From: Flaccisagitta enflata
Taxonomy: Eukaryota; Chaetognatha; Sagittoidea; Aphragmophora
NCBI GenBank assembly: GCA_965153355.1
Contig: OZ231127.1
Coordinates: 85,746,001-85,810,000 of the forward strand
Length of the DNA stretch: 64,000 nt
Reading direction: 5' to 3'
A program made the translations under genes and the position numbers. The number at the start of each line of letters is the position of its first letter. Position 1 is the first letter of the stretch. The notes under the pieces were generated by a model. It was not told the origin of the DNA. It made no database searches and saw only the letters and a program-made list of their open reading frames with translations. This document shows positions 1 through 13,454 of the stretch, piece by piece.

Positions 1-1015
1 TGAGCAGAGAAAGGATGAATGAGCAGAGAAAGGATAAATGAGCAGGTAAAGGATAAATGAGCAGAGAAAAGATAAATGAGCAGAGAAAGGATAAATGAGC
101 AGAGAAAGGATAAATGAGCAGAGAAAGGATAAATGAGCAGAGAAAGGATAAATGAGCAGAGAAAGGATAAATGAGCAGAGAAAGGATAAATGAGCAGAGA
201 AAGGATAAATGAGCAGAGAAAGGATAAATGAGCAGAGAAAGGATAAGTATGAAGAGCAAGAATAGATGAGCAGAGTAGGGATAAATGAGCAGAGAAAGGT
301 AAATGAGCAGAGGATAAATGAGCAGAGAAAGGATAAATGAGCAGAGAAAGGATGAATGAGCAGGTAAAGGATAAATGAGCAGAGTAGGGATAAATGAGCA
401 GAGAAAGGATAAATGAGCAGAGAAAGGATAAATGAGCAGAGAAAGGAAAAATGAGCAGAGAAAGGATGAATGAGCAGAGAAAGGAAAAGTGGGCAGGGTA
501 GGGATAAATGAGCAGAGGAAGGATAAATGAGCAGATAAAGAATAAATGAGCAGAGAAAGGATAAATGAGCAGAAAAAGGATAAATGAGCATAGAAAGGAT
601 AAGTATGAAGAGCAAGAATAGATGAGCAGAGTAGGGATAAATGAAGAGAGAAAGTGTAAATGAGCAGAGAAAAGATTAATGAGCAGAGAAAGGATAAATA
701 AGCAGAGAAAGGGTAAATAAGCAGAGAAAGGATAAATAAGCAGAGAAAGTGTAAATGAGCAGAGGAAGGATAAATGAGCAGAGAAAGTATAAAAAAGCAG
801 AGAAAGGGTAAATAAGCAGAGAAAGGATAGATGAGCAGAGTAGGGATAAATGAAGAGAGAAGCAGTAAATGAGCAGGGTAGGGATGAATAAGCAGAGAAA
901 GGATAAATAAGCAGAGAAAGGATAGATGAGCAGAGTAGGGATACATGAGCAGAGTAGGGATACATGAGGAGAGTAGGCATAGATGAGCAGGATAGGGATA
1001 ATGGAGCAGAGCTGA
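1..1015. repeat. 19-bp tandem satellite
   Basis: About 50 head-to-tail copies of a 19-bp unit (GAGCAGAGAAAGGATAAAT). Copies are nearly identical in the first half and decay into variants such as GTAGGGATAAATGAGCAGA towards the right edge. The array is cut by the left window edge. Open frames across it are products of the repeat. Confidence 0.95.
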
Positions 1016-1330
1016 GTAGGGAAAATCTCTCACATCTAAACTGTGGATTCGCAAATTCACGCTCTGATGCAAATTGGATTGGACGACTCACAAAGCCCTC
1101 TTTGAATGCCTGAGTGAGCAACGGGGACATGAGCCTGAGCATAAGTGCGAAACCTCAACTTAGTCTTTGAACTAACAGGATGAAAAATTAAGCGATGAAA
1201 GAAGTCACAACGAACTAGTAAAGGATTTAGAAGACGATCTCACAAACTAGATTATAAAGAACGGGAAAATTCCATCTAAAGCTAAAACGAAGATTGACAA
1301 CGTTTGCACAAAAAAAGAACAACGCGGCTG

Positions 1331-1880
1331 CAAATGGTAACGGAAGGGAGCAGTTGGAAGCAGCGGATGGAAGTGGTTGGAAGTGGTGAATTGCGGCTTT
1401 AAGCGGTTGGAAGCGGATGGAAGTGGCTAAGGATACCGGAGTAATAAGCGCCTCAGTGGAAGCAATTGGATGCAGATAGAACCGGATGGTAGCAGTCAGA
1501 AGCGGTTGTAGGTGGTTGGGAGTGGCGAATAGTATTTGATGTGGTTGAAAGCTGCCAGATGCGGATGTTAGCGGTCAGAAGCGGTTGAAGGTGGTTGGAA
1601 GTGACGAATAGCAGCTTTATGTGGATAAAAGCTGCCAGATGCGGATGGTAGTGGTTGGAAACAGTTGGAAGCGGTTGGGAGTGGTGAATAGCAGCTTTAT
1701 GTGGTTGAAAGCTGCTAGATGCGGACGGTAGTGGTTGGAAAGAGTTGGAAGCGGTTGGGAGTGGGGAATAGAGGCTTAAGGTAGTTGAAAGCTGCTAGAT
1801 GCGGATGGTAGCCGTAGGAAGAGGGTAGGAGTGGCGATTGGCGAACAGAGGTTGGAAGCAGTTGGAAGTAAATGAAAACG
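1331..1880. repeat. Diverged tandem array, unit about 80 bp
   Basis: Repeated blocks share AAGCGGTTGGAAGTGGTGAA and GAAAGCTGCCAGATGCGGAT, spaced by roughly 80 bp, with sub-repeats of GGTTGGAAG. The preceding 1016-1330 is non-repetitive and shows no convincing coding signal. Confidence 0.8.
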
Positions 1881-1987
1881 GATGAAAACGGATGGAAATT
1901 GGGCTTATAAGCGGGTTCCGGATTCACAGGTCAGCACAAAACCTGGAATAGAATTCCGACAAATCACGAAGTCGAATCGAAGCCGAA

Positions 1988-2058
<71 letters not shown>

Positions 2059-2060
2059 TC

Positions 2061-2100
<40 letters not shown>

Positions 2101-2120
2101 CGACAGACAGACAGACGGAA

Positions 2121-2159
<39 letters not shown>

Positions 2160-2240
2160 TATGCGGAGAGGGAGGGAGCGTGATGGAGCCAGACAGACAA
2201 ATAGACAGACAGACAGACAGACAGAGATGGACCTTACGAG
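1988..2240. repeat. GA then GACA microsatellite
   Basis: A (GA)n run of about 55 bp passes directly into (GACA)n with GACC/GACG interruptions up to about 2160, and a short second GACA run lies at 2199-2224. Confidence 0.95.
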
Positions 2241-2249
2241 CCAAATACA

Positions 2250-4960
2250 CAGAGAGTCAGAGACTTAGAGAAGATCACGAACACAAGGAGGAGGCACAGA
2301 AAGAGTTTCAGGACTTGGAATAACTGTTGGACTCAAATTCGGGGCTAAAAGGTCGGGTTGCCAGAACACATTACCATAAAGGATGTTTTGTTTGAAAATT
2401 AATGGTTAAGCTTGAGAAAAAAAAAACCAACACCTAGATGGTGCTGCGGATCTTGGTTAAATCTGACGTATCCCGTCAGAGGATCATTGGTTGGTAGAGC
2501 TTCATGAAAGTGGCGAATCCGGTGGCACCTATCAAGTTGGGTCTTAAAATGTGCGCATTATCTAGGGGAATACTAATCCAGGCTTGGTTGACCCAATTTC
2601 AGGTGGGGTGATCGAATGCCACCAAAAAAACTGCCCAAAATGGCCAAAAATGGTCATTTTTGGCCATTTTTGGCCCTTTAGCCTATCTTAAACTTGAAGC
2701 AGAGCCATGAAATTTTGCATGCATATGTAGTAGACCCTAATGAAGTTGTATGTAAAAAATTTTGAAATTCTGAAAATTTTTAGGTACCTAAATTTGAAAA
2801 AAAACAGGTTTTTTTCGAGTATAGGTAAAGAAAAATGATGTCTTAACCCCTCTTAAAACTGACCGATTTGGACCAAATTTTTACTGGAGGTACATCACAT
2901 CATGGACTACCTCCATGTAAAATTTCATCCAAATCGGAGCACTTTAAGTGCCAAAAATTCTTTTCGAAAATCCAAAATTGGAAAATAATGACTCTGAAAA
3001 TTGTCTTTGAGCTGGTGGCATTGTCATAATACCTTCAGGGACGTATGAACCATGGGCCAAAATTCCTTAAGATGACTGTTGGTGATGCCCTAAAAAAATT
3101 TCATGACCCTGAGAGCATTTTTTGGGTGTCAAATAAAAATTCTTTGAAGACTGTTAGACCGTAAATCGCGGCAATTGCCAATTTTAGGCCTTTTTTCAAG
3201 CTGTACCCTAGAAAAAAGTTGAAATATGGTTTTGAAATTTTGCATGCACAGGCAGTAGACCCTAATAAAGTTGTATGTAAAAAATTTTGATGATTTAATC
3301 ATAAAGATTTAAAAGATATTTAAAGGGCCTTTAAAACATAATCCATAGAATGGTACAACCCAACGTGCTTCTTTTCAACGATAAGCAGTTTCTAATTAAG
3401 GCAAATGTCAAGAAACGTCAAGTTGGCAGGGGTAGAACTTGCCATTTTTTTAATGATTTAAATTCAACAAAACTATACATCACTGTATAGCTCATCAAGT
3501 AACATTTAAGAATCCATCGAAGAATTTTGTTAACTGAGCTCATTTTTCATGCAAATTAAGCTTAATTAGGCAGATTTTGTATACAAAAAAATACAAAATT
3601 AAGCATATTGTAGCAAAAAAATCAATATGAGAATATTTTTTACCTAAATCATGTTTCAACACAATGGTATGAGGATGTTTCATGAAAAAAAAATCGAAAT
3701 TTCATGAATTTTTCAAAAAATCTCTATAAGCACCATTTTTGGTTGGTTGGGCAGTGCGGTAAAAATTTGTTCCGCCATGCTCTTCTTCATACTAGTAATG
3801 TAGATACTCTTCAACAACTTTCATGCAAAATTTCAGCCAAATCGGCTAACTCATTCAAAAGTTATGCCACTTTTTCGTTTTTTCATCTGGTAGGTTGGTT
3901 GGGCTGGTTGGGCCGGTTGGACTCATCTTCAGAGGACCAATTTTTTTCTCCTGATCTCTCTTGGTAAAGTCTATTTTTCCGCAAAAAATCATTGGTGTAG
4001 CTCAAAGGGTTCATGAGATATGGGCATTTTGTAAATTGGACAAATTGAATCTTTTTTCCTTCGAAGAGCGCGAAATCTTGACTTCCGCGAAGAAGAAAAT
4101 AACTACGAGAATCGTCCGATGAGCGTATCAATTCTGTTCACACTTAACGACCAACAAAATATAAAATTTCATTGTGACTGAACGCCTGGGAGGTAAGACT
4201 TCAAATTTTCACTGTAGACTCAAAATTTCACGCTCTTTCACGTGGTGTGATCAGATTTTGTGTAAATTGTGTCGTTTTCACGCCATAGTGGCATATCTTA
4301 AGCGTTAGGTATGCGTTAGGAACAAATTTGGGGGTGTTCGCGAATTGATACGCTCCAAGAATTTTTTTATTTCTCTGCTTAGGATCAACCTAATAACATG
4401 AAAATGGAGGGAAATGTCCCTCAAGTTGTTTTCCATCGAATGGTAAAAGAAAAAGTGCTTAATATTAAAGCAAAATGAGTTAAAAATAAATAAATATCAT
4501 AATGTTCAGCTTCGAGAGAAAAAAAGCAAAAAAATCGAGGAAGGGGAAATTTGATATTTACACCATTTTTTGATAACTTATTGTTTGAGTAATGAGTTGA
4601 AATTTTTTGTGTATACTGTGGGATTGATAAATGTCAATGAAAACTCATAATATCATATGATAAGACATTTTTTGATTTGATTTGCTTGCTATTTTCTACT
4701 GGAGACAAAATGGAGACAAGCCAAAAAGAGCCCTATGATCAAATCTTTAGACCCCCTAGGAGTAGTGAGGGTCACAAAAAATGGTTTGAAATTGTGCACT
4801 GGGTAGTTATGAACGTCTTTGAACCATTTTATTCAAATATAATGATGTATCGGAAGCTGGGGCTAACGTAGATTGGTAGAAAGTCGGGCCCACCAGCATG
4901 CTGCGGAACCGTGACATTTACCTCAACTTCGTTGAGTAATTTAAGCAGGCGTCAGACCAC
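2250..4960. repeat. AT-rich diverged repeats, no gene seen
   Basis: No supported gene. A block at about 2700-2770 recurs at about 3225-3290 (shared AAATTTTGCATGCA, GTAGACCCTAAT and AAGTTGTATGTAAAAAATTT), so this is a diverged direct repeat. Short inverted motifs occur at 2640-2680 (TGGCCAAAAATGG). The stretch at 3830-3880 resembles the internal sequence of foldback elements further right. Confidence 0.5.
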
Positions 4961-4970
4961 GAGAGAAAAA

Positions 4971-5217
4971 ACAAGGTCATTAGACAAAAGTCGCGTGCGT
5001 CGTTACTTTCAAAAAAAGTCAGGCAGACAGACAGACAAAAAGCTTTTTTTTCAAAAAGACATTTGAAATAGCTGTTTACTTCTCCAAGTCTCATTTCTAC
5101 TATTCAGAGACATAAAAAAAAAACAAAAAAAAAAACAACTTTAAAATCTTTTTGTGACCAACGGACCAACGGACCGACCGAAAAGTTGGTTACAGAGTCG
5201 CGTAGCACTCGACTATA
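4971..5217 (+). mobile_element. Hairpin-ended repeat, family 1a
   Basis: Starts with ACAAGGTCATTAGAC and AGTCGCGTGCGTCG, has a GACA-type microsatellite, a TTCAGAGACATAAAAAA block and a GACC/GACG microsatellite, and ends in GAGTCGCGTAGCACTCGACT. Other copies lie at 8015, 15746, 21141, 23121 and 41675. No coding capacity. The terminal hairpin and internal microsatellite resemble Helitron/Helentron-type non-autonomous elements (inference). Confidence 0.7.
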
Positions 5218-5354
5218 AAGAATTACCACCTTTTTTGCGAATCCAATGATTTTTTTTTCCTTTCCGTCTCTCTCCATTTTCCATATTTTCGATTTAATTA
5301 GTTTTTCACTCTCTCTCGTTTTTTTTCCAACGTCGAGTTGAGCAGACGTGATGT

Positions 5355-5652
5355 TAATCAACTGATTACGAAACAAGTACAGTGGAGCGCCACGCGAGCG
5401 CACCTGCTATAAAGGACTCAACTGATTACAAAAGAAGTACAGTGGAGCGCCACGCGAGCGCACCCGTTGTAAAGGACTGGACTGATTACAAAACAAGTAC
5501 AGTGGAGCGCTGCGTGAGCGCACCCGCTATAAAGGACTCAACTGACAACAAAACAAGTACAGTGGAGCGCCACGCGAGCGCACCCGCTATAAAGGACTCA
5601 ACTGATTACAAAACGAGTACGGTGGAGCGTCGCGCGAGCGCACCCGCTTTTT
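5355..5652 (+). repeat. 60-bp tandem repeat, five copies
   Basis: Five copies of exactly 60 bp contain GTACAGTGGAGCGCCACGCG and CACCCGCTATAAAGGACT. Single relatives occur at about 6405-6450 and 15073-15125, and a short inverted match near 58795. It abuts a family 2 element at its right end. Confidence 0.9.
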
Positions 5653-6392
5653 GGGCAGCGGCCCCGAAGGGGACGATGACCTGTAGAACACAGGGGACTT
5701 TCGTTCGTTTATCCGTCCCCCCCCTCGGCCTGGCCTGTAATCTACCCTCTCAGGCCTGAAATCTGACCTTTCAGGCCTGGAATCTGCCCTCTCAGGCCTT
5801 GAATCTGCCTTCTCAGGTCTGAAATCTACTCTCTCAGGCCTGAAATCTACCCTCTCAGGCCTAAAATCTACCCTCTCAGGCCTGAAATCTGTTTTTTCAG
5901 GCGTGAAATCTGACCTTTCAGGCTTGAAATCTGCTTTCTGAGGCCTTGAATCTGCCTTCTCAGGTCTGAAATCTATCCTCTCAGGCCTGAAATCTACCCT
6001 CTCAGGCCTAAAATCTACCCTCTCAGGCCCAAAATTTACCCTCTCAGGCCTGAAATTTGTCCTCTCAGGCCTGAGATCTGCCCTCTCAGACCTGAAATCT
6101 GCCCTCTCAGGCCTGAAATCTGCCCTCTCAGGCCTGAAATCTGCCCTCTCAGAGTTTGAATCTGAATAGGCAGATTTCAGGCCTGAGAGGGCAGATTTCA
6201 GCACTGTGAGGGCCTGGGGGGGGAGATGGACAAACAACAAACAAACAAACGAAAGTCCCCTGTGTTCTACAGGACATCGTCCCCTTCGGGGCCGCTGCCC
6301 TGCTTCCTTTCACTACAATTCACAATCATGCAAAGCAGGGCAACGGGTATCGCTGACCACATATTGCTCTTGGGCGACCTGTTAAGGAATCA
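5650..6392. mobile_element. Family 2 modular element with 21-bp array
   Basis: The left end carries GGGCAGCGGCCCCGAAGGGG, then CCTGTAGAACACAGGGG and a C-run. The right end is the inverse (CCCCTTCGGGGCCGCTGCCC) followed by GCAGGGCAACGGGTATCGCT. Between them are about 20 copies of a 21-bp unit (CAGGCCTGAAATCTACCCTC). The ends are inverted repeats able to form GGCCCC-GAA-GGGGCC hairpins. Other family members keep these ends but carry different arrays. Long minus-strand open frames here are only the 21-bp repeat read in phase. Confidence 0.85.
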
Positions 6393-7180
<788 letters not shown>

Positions 7181-7717
7181 CTTCTTCCTTCAATTCTTCA
7201 TACTCTTCTTTGCATTGTTATTGAACATATATCCTTGAGGATCAAAGCGTAACAGACAAGGACAAAGCCTTTTATACATGGCCGAACAACATTGTCTCAT
7301 ATGATCATATCATTCTATTTATGGTTATATGGCCATAATAAGTCTGCATGGAAAGAATAAGGTACGTGTCCGTACACTGGAATGACATACTGACATAAAC
7401 GGAAGTACACTTTTTCACAATTTGGTATATGAGTAGTGTGCGTTCTAACTAGTCAGTAAGGGTTCACAAATCACAAGACCTTCTTCAATCTATTTCAGGG
7501 TATCGCGAGGGATATTTTTCCATCTATCATAAAATAAAGCTTCCCCACAAAGGCTTATTATCAGGATCACCGACGACTTTACAGTGGCAAAAAAAGAAAA
7601 GATTCTCATCATAAAAGCAGGCAGAAAAGTGCGCTATTCTTTCCCCTTCATTTCTACAGAATGGGGAGATCATGTTCCCATTTTCCCAACGAAGTGCGTG
7701 TTTCTTGTGAAAATGAA

Positions 7718-7965
7718 AAACGCGTTTGTTCCTGTGAAACGCGTCTACAGCGTGAACACATATCTATGATATCACTGTCCCACTAGGGAGTGAGTGAAGT
7801 GAGCGAGCGAGCCTATGAACGGAGCGAGCGAGCGAAGCGAGGGTAACAAAATGGAGCACTGCGGGGCAAGTGAGCGGAGTGAGCGGTGCGAGCGAACGAA
7901 CGTAGCGAGCGACCAAGTGGCCCGTTAAAAACGCGTTTGTCTGTGACTAGAAACGCCCTCGAAAT
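7718..7965. repeat. Family 4 dispersed repeat rich in GAGCGAGCGA
   Basis: AACGCGTTTGTTCCTGTGAA at the left and GTTAAAAACGCGTTTGTCTG at the right flank a low-complexity GAGCGA/GAGTGA core containing GTAGCGAGCGACCAAGTGGC. Related copies are at about 13455-13680, 22063-22235 and 47210-47535, in both orientations. No coding potential. Confidence 0.7.
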
Positions 7966-8014
7966 GCGCGTGAGTGTCCATAATTAATGAATGATGTCTC
8001 ACAACGGCAGAGGA

Positions 8015-8287
8015 AAAACAAGGTCATTAGACCTAAGTCACGTGCGTCGGCACTTTCGAAAAAAGGCAGGCAGGCTAGACAGACAGACATACAAACACTA
8101 TTTTTCATAAAGACATTTTGAATGACTGTTAACTCCACAAAGTCCCTTCCCTTCCATTCAGAGACATAAAAAAAAGCTTTAAAAAGTTTGTGAGGGACCG
8201 ACCGACCAACCAACCGAGCGACCGACAGACCAACCGACAGACCGACTGAAAAGTGGCTTATAGAGTCGCGGAGCATGCGACTAAAAA
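8015..8287 (+). mobile_element. Hairpin-ended repeat, family 1a
   Basis: Same order as the copy at 4971: AACAAGGTCATTAGACCTAA, GTGCGTCGGCACTTTC, short GACA microsatellite, TTCAGAGACATAAAAAAAA, GACC microsatellite, then CTTATAGAGTCGCGGAGCAT and GCGACTAAAAA. Confidence 0.75.
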
Positions 8288-8517
8288 TGTGTCAGGAAGT
8301 GTCATTCTTCACTCAAAATGGGAAGAAACATGGATGTAGAAGCTTTTCAAGGTGCGGCCAAGAACCTGTATAAGTGGCTCTGTCCTTTGGTCGGTCTGTC
8401 GGTCTGTAAGAATGTAACACATTCATACGACGATTCACACGAAATGAGTGGAAGTATCATTGTTCTAAAGAAATTGATGGAAGTGTTATCCTCGTTTCAA
8501 AATGAAAGGTAGTGTGA

Positions 8518-8955
8518 TTGCTTCACTCAAATTGGGGAAGGAATTGTCGTGTCGGAATTGTCGTGTCGGGTCCTCGATTTTCATGCTCTAATCGAGCTGA
8601 GCTAAAAACTTTTTATCGTACATCCAATTCTGTCTTAAATGTCTCTAAAAAGCCGAGTGAAAAAATTATGATGAAGATACTTTATACGATCTGTGTGCCT
8701 ACATTGCTATATGCTTGTAATGTTAAAGAGTACTCAAGTTCTGAAATTGCTGATTTCAACACTGCTGTCAACGATGCAATTAGAAAAATTCATTCTTTTA
8801 ATAGATGGGAGAGTGTTCGACATCTGAGAATGGAACATGGCTTTGAGTCAATTAGTGAAACGTTTTTCAGACAGCGGGAATCTTTTACTCGTAAGTTACC
8901 GTTGTTAGGTAACTCTCTTATCCTTCATCTATCCCGCTACATGGAATCGTGTTAA
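8518..8955 (+). mobile_element. Non-LTR (LINE) retrotransposon fragment, RT C-terminal part
   Basis: The open frame contains a segment typical of the region after the catalytic core in many animal LINE reverse transcriptases. From about 8600 it reads FYRTSNSVLNV, then LLYACNVKEYSSSEIADFN, then AVNDAIRKIHSFNRWESVR and a final KLPLLGN. The catalytic motifs (including the YADD-type box), an endonuclease domain and a 3' tail are not present nearby, so this is a dead 5'-truncated or internal piece. The first 25 or so codons may be flanking sequence. The clade cannot be assigned without alignment. Recognition is from family pattern memory. Confidence 0.75.
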
Positions 8956-10130
8956 ACTCTTTTCTCATATTAGGGTTGTAGTGTAGTTGCGTAGTTGATT
9001 ATTGTTTTTTTGTGTGCGTCTACATCATTGATGTGTATTAAAATTACATATTCTTCACTCAAAATGGGTGGGAATTGTCATCCTTCACTCAAAATGGGGA
9101 GGGTATGTCATTTTTCACTTAAAACGGAAGGAAATGTCTTTCTTCACTCTTCCTCGTGTTTCCTGTCAAAATCTATATAAGAACCAACATTTTCCTCCCT
9201 TTTCTCCCTTTTCCTATTTTCCACATGACGGATTCCATATTCCATATTTTCATTATTGCTACATGCCTACATGAGCACATTGTGCGCGTCTATTTTCAAC
9301 TTCACATCCTTGACGTTTTTGAGAACAACAACGTATGAATTTGCGAGAAAGAAGCGGCCAAAAAAAACAAGCCCATTAGGGCAATTCAATGCGTCACCTG
9401 AGTGATTTTATAAAAGATGTAATGAATAGACGGAACGCTGCAACAGCGGATTAGTGGAATTCAATGACGCATTTAAAGTGTCATTCTGGCAGCCTATGAA
9501 AAGCGACCGTCAGTATCATCAATACATGTCCCATAATCGCTTTCATGAGATGCCCAACTCCGATTTCGCATTTTCAACTGCAGCTGCAAAGAAATAGGTG
9601 TTAAGGAGAGAAAATCAAATGATTTTCTACTGAAATAGACTTGGCAATAACGTAAGGATATTCTTTCGTACTATGATAGGGCGCTCCCAGTTCACCCAGT
9701 GATTAAGCTCCCCCGACTAATCACTGACGATCCAGGTCTTACATACTAGATACGATCTACTGCACGATCAAAGTGATTCTCGTCTACAATAGATACGAGA
9801 AGAGTTAGCTATATATCGGTTATTAGATATAGCTAGATAACAATTTCCGATACGATTCACTATTTTTTTCATAGTTAACTTATCATTAAATGAATAATTT
9901 GGATTGGGATTCGGCGAAATCTATTACTTAGATCGGGTTTTTTTTCAATGGAAAACAATATTAGGTTAAAATTAGAAAGATTTGGAATTTGAGACAGGAG
10001 ACTTATTGGAGATTTTTTTAACTGTTATAAGGGTTGTTTTATTTCAGTAATGTATAATTCGTCCATTCAAGCATGAGCTGTTATCAATTTTGAGTGATTG
10101 TCCATCCAAATCTGACTGAAAAAATCTAAC
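8956..10130. other. AT-rich unique sequence, no gene seen
   Basis: At 9055-9150 a short unit (TTCACTCAAAATGGG-GG-ATGTCAT) is repeated three times. At 9775-9840 a local inverted pattern surrounds ACTAGATACGATCTACTGC/TAGATACGAGA. No coding region or RNA gene was recognised. Confidence 0.5.
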
Positions 10131-10527
<397 letters not shown>

Positions 10528-10871
10528 ACTTTCTTCACCCATTCACCATTCACACTTCCTTTTTTCTCTCCATTGTCTCTCCTCGTCCTCTCCCTTTCTT
10601 GTCCTTCTTACTAATTCCCATTGTGTGTCGGCGGTCTGTTGGTGCATGGTGATCTGTCTGTTTGTCTGTCTGTCCTTCTGTCTCGATGGTCTGTCTCGGT
10701 GTTGCACACTGGATATCGGTTCACGATGCAGGAAGGAGTCTCGGTCAGTCTGTCCGACCCGGGGCGATATTTGCGGTGGTTACCCCCGACATATCAAAAT
10801 CATTACAAAATTCATCTTTCTACAAAATGGGAATATTCAGTCGCGTTTTCATTCTGACCTGAAATTGAAAA

Positions 10872-11068
10872 GAAACAAGGCCGAATACACGGCTTATCTA
10901 GTTGCGTGCGGCTGGGAAGATCTCAGAAGTGGAAAAGACCCATTATTTATTTGGTTAGGTGCAGAAATGCAAAAACCGCCAGTAAACGCTGAAAAACAAA
11001 AACAAGTAACCAACCGACCAACGGACCGACGAAACGGGCTGTAGAGTCGCGTATGACGTGACTAAAAA
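10872..11068 (+). mobile_element. Hairpin-ended repeat, family 1b
   Basis: Begins AACAAGGCCGAATACACGGC, continues GTTGCGTGCGGCTGGGAAGA, has AACCGACCAACGGACCGACG and ends GGGCTGTAGAGTCGCGTATG followed by CGTGACTAAAAA. Family 1b shares the terminal GTCGCGTGC(A)CGCGACT hairpin with family 1a but has the GGCCGGATACACGG left end. Confidence 0.7.
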
Positions 11069-11699
11069 AGAAAATTTCAAGTAAATTACGATCTAAACGG
11101 GAAGTGACATATTCCGGAATGAGTCAGGCGAAGCCCCATTTATCTTCACTTGGGTAATGAAAAAGATTATTCCTTGGCTTAGCGAAAAAGAGAAATTGAA
11201 AGCGAGGGGGGGGGGGGGGGTGAGAGGCAAATTCAAAATTATGACATCCTGCGTTGTGTGTGGAATTTTGATATAAACATTAAAGAATCGGTATTTTTCT
11301 TTCGACAATGAACCCGGGGTTGCGTTATTGTCGCTGACGGGGGCACTAACTTATTTGACTATCATGAGATATCACGACGTTAATGTAACAACAAAGAGAA
11401 GGTCATGAATTTGTTTCCTCTTTGTTGTTCGTCCAATAAACCAAATGTTTGCACTTACCTTTTTCCTCTTCTTTTTCTTCTTCTTTCTTCTCCCCCCTCC
11501 CCTTTTTTTTTTCTTTTTTCGTTATTTGACCAGCGAATCATATTTCATCATCTGTTTCCTTTTTTTTTTCTTTGTTTTATCCTCATTTGCATTTGACCAA
11601 AACAGTTTTGTTTGTTCACCGTTTTAACCACGAAGGATTCGGCACCAGAAGACGAGAAACACGAATCATAAAAACTTATTTTATTACCTGAGTTGAGCT

Positions 11700-11970
11700 G
11701 CGCCAGCGCCATCGCCACCACCACCACCATCGTCGCCGCCGCCGCCGCCAGGCACAACCACCGTTGCCGCCGCCGCCACCATCGCCACCGCCACTGCCAC
11801 CTCAATCGTCACCGCCTCCGCCATCGCCGCAGCTATCGCTATCGCCATCGCCACCGCCGTCGCCATTGCCATCGCCATCGCCATCGCCATCGCCATCGCC
11901 ATAGCCATCGCCATCCTCACCACCACCGCAACTGCCACCTTTACCGCCACCTCTGCCGCCACCTCTAGTC
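11700..11970. repeat. GCCATC/GCCGCC tandem repeat
   Basis: An imperfect hexamer array (CGCCAT, CGCCGC, CACCAC) of about 270 bp. Open frames on both strands are repeat artefacts. The flank 11450-11600 is pyrimidine-rich and otherwise featureless. Confidence 0.85.
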
Positions 11971-12245
11971 TTGCGCGCGTCGAAACCATAGTTCTGTAGT
12001 TATTTGTCTCTAACTTTGCCTCATTTATCTAAGTTTCTTCTTCCTCAAGCCCTGTCCTAATAACCAAGGTTTCTTTTGTATCTATCCTATTCATATGCGT
12101 TTCTCTTGATCTTTGTCTCTGTCATTGTCTCGTGTATCTTCACTTCTATTGTCTTAATCCTTGTCTCAATCTCCTTGAAATCACTTTATTCTTTTTGTCG
12201 TTTCTCAATTTCCACTTGATCCATCAGATGACGAACGACCAACAC

Positions 12246-12312
12246 GAAGGACCGACGGATGGACGGACGGACGGACGCGATGGACGGACGGACGGACGGA
12301 CGCAATGGACGG
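12246..12312. repeat. GACG tetranucleotide repeat
   Basis: Two short runs of GGAC/GACG repeats separated by GCGATGGACG, immediately left of the 31-bp array. Confidence 0.8.
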
Positions 12313-12329
12313 ACCTAGCCCCTTAAATC

Positions 12330-12862
12330 GACACACATGACTTTTAGAACATGGCAATTACATAAGTGCGGACTTAAGAACATGGCAAATACATTAATGC
12401 GAACTTAAGAACATGGCAATTTCATAAATACAGACTTGAGAACATGGCAATTTCATAAATACAGACTTGAGAACACGGCAATGACATAAATGCAGACTTG
12501 AGAACATGGCAATAACATAATTGCAGACTTGAGAACATGGTATTGATGTAGATGCAGACTTGAGAACATGGAAATAATATAAATGCAGACTTGAGAACAT
12601 GGCAATAACATAAATGCAGACTTGAGAACATGGCAATAACATAAACGCAGACTTGAGAACATGGCAATGACATAAACGCAGACTTGAGAACATGGCAATA
12701 ACATAAACGCAGACTTGATAACATGGAAATAACATAAATGCAGACTTGAGAACATGGTAAATACATAAACGTAGACTTGAGAACATGGCAATGACATAAA
12801 CGCAGACGTGAGAACATGGCAATAACATAAATGCAGTCTTGAGAACATGGCAATAACATAAA
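12330..12862. repeat. 31-bp tandem array, about 17 copies
   Basis: The unit contains GACTTGAGAACATGGCAATA followed by ACATAAATGCA, with point variants between copies. Because 31 is not a multiple of three, the unit is read in all three frames in turn, which creates long minus-strand open frames without selection for protein. Confidence 0.95.
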
Positions 12863-13450
12863 TGGTCGGTTGGTCTCTCTACGCGACTGAAACCAACGCG
12901 AGAGGTTCTTCTCTCAACGATCTCAGTTTCGCGTTTCGCGGTTTCAGATGGAACAACGCGGAATTCCTTCCAACAGACCATTCTGAGACAGTTTTCTATG
13001 ACAAGCGCGGCGGAGTAAAAGTCGCGTGCTCCATCTTTTCTTTTCATCAATAACTGCGCATCAAATTCAAACTCGTTTAATCAGTTATGTATTAACACGT
13101 ATAAAATCAACACGTACATACCATGATACAACATTAGATGAACAGTTTTTTTTAACGGACACCCGGAAGTATAAGCATCCACTTTGGATTGATATTGCTC
13201 TCAAAGGAATGGCCCTACGTGAACCAGATTGTTACTTTTTTCATATGAGTTGTTTTGACCCTTTCAAATTAGGCCCAGCACGGGTCTGTAACTCGATTTG
13301 CCTTGGAGCAGTACTCTTCTAAAGTTGATGCTCATTTTCAGGTGTCTGCATTTGTATGTTTATTGGCTAGATAAGCAAACTTACTTATCTTTGTCAATAA
13401 GAATGGAAGCGAATACTTGACATAACCAACCGCGCAACGGGCTGACTTTG
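12863..13450. other. Unassigned sequence, no supported gene
   Basis: A plus-strand open frame of about 98 codons at 13026-13322 has no motif I recognise and no splice or start context worth calling. The 12870-13030 stretch is GC-richer than its surroundings but also unrecognised. Confidence 0.35.
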
Positions 13451-13454
13451 GGTC

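Noticed and set aside
1-1015. CRISPR array
   Set aside because: Copies are directly contiguous with no unique spacers, and the sequence context is eukaryotic.
5587-6240. Minus-strand 217-codon frame with repeating RPERADF peptides
   Set aside because: It is the 21-bp minisatellite of a family 2 element read in phase; 21 is divisible by three, so any frame stays open.
12394-13050. 218-codon minus-strand frame with FMLLPCSQVC-type repeats
   Set aside because: 31-bp repeat cycling through three frames, then a short unrecognised tail; no homology pattern seen.
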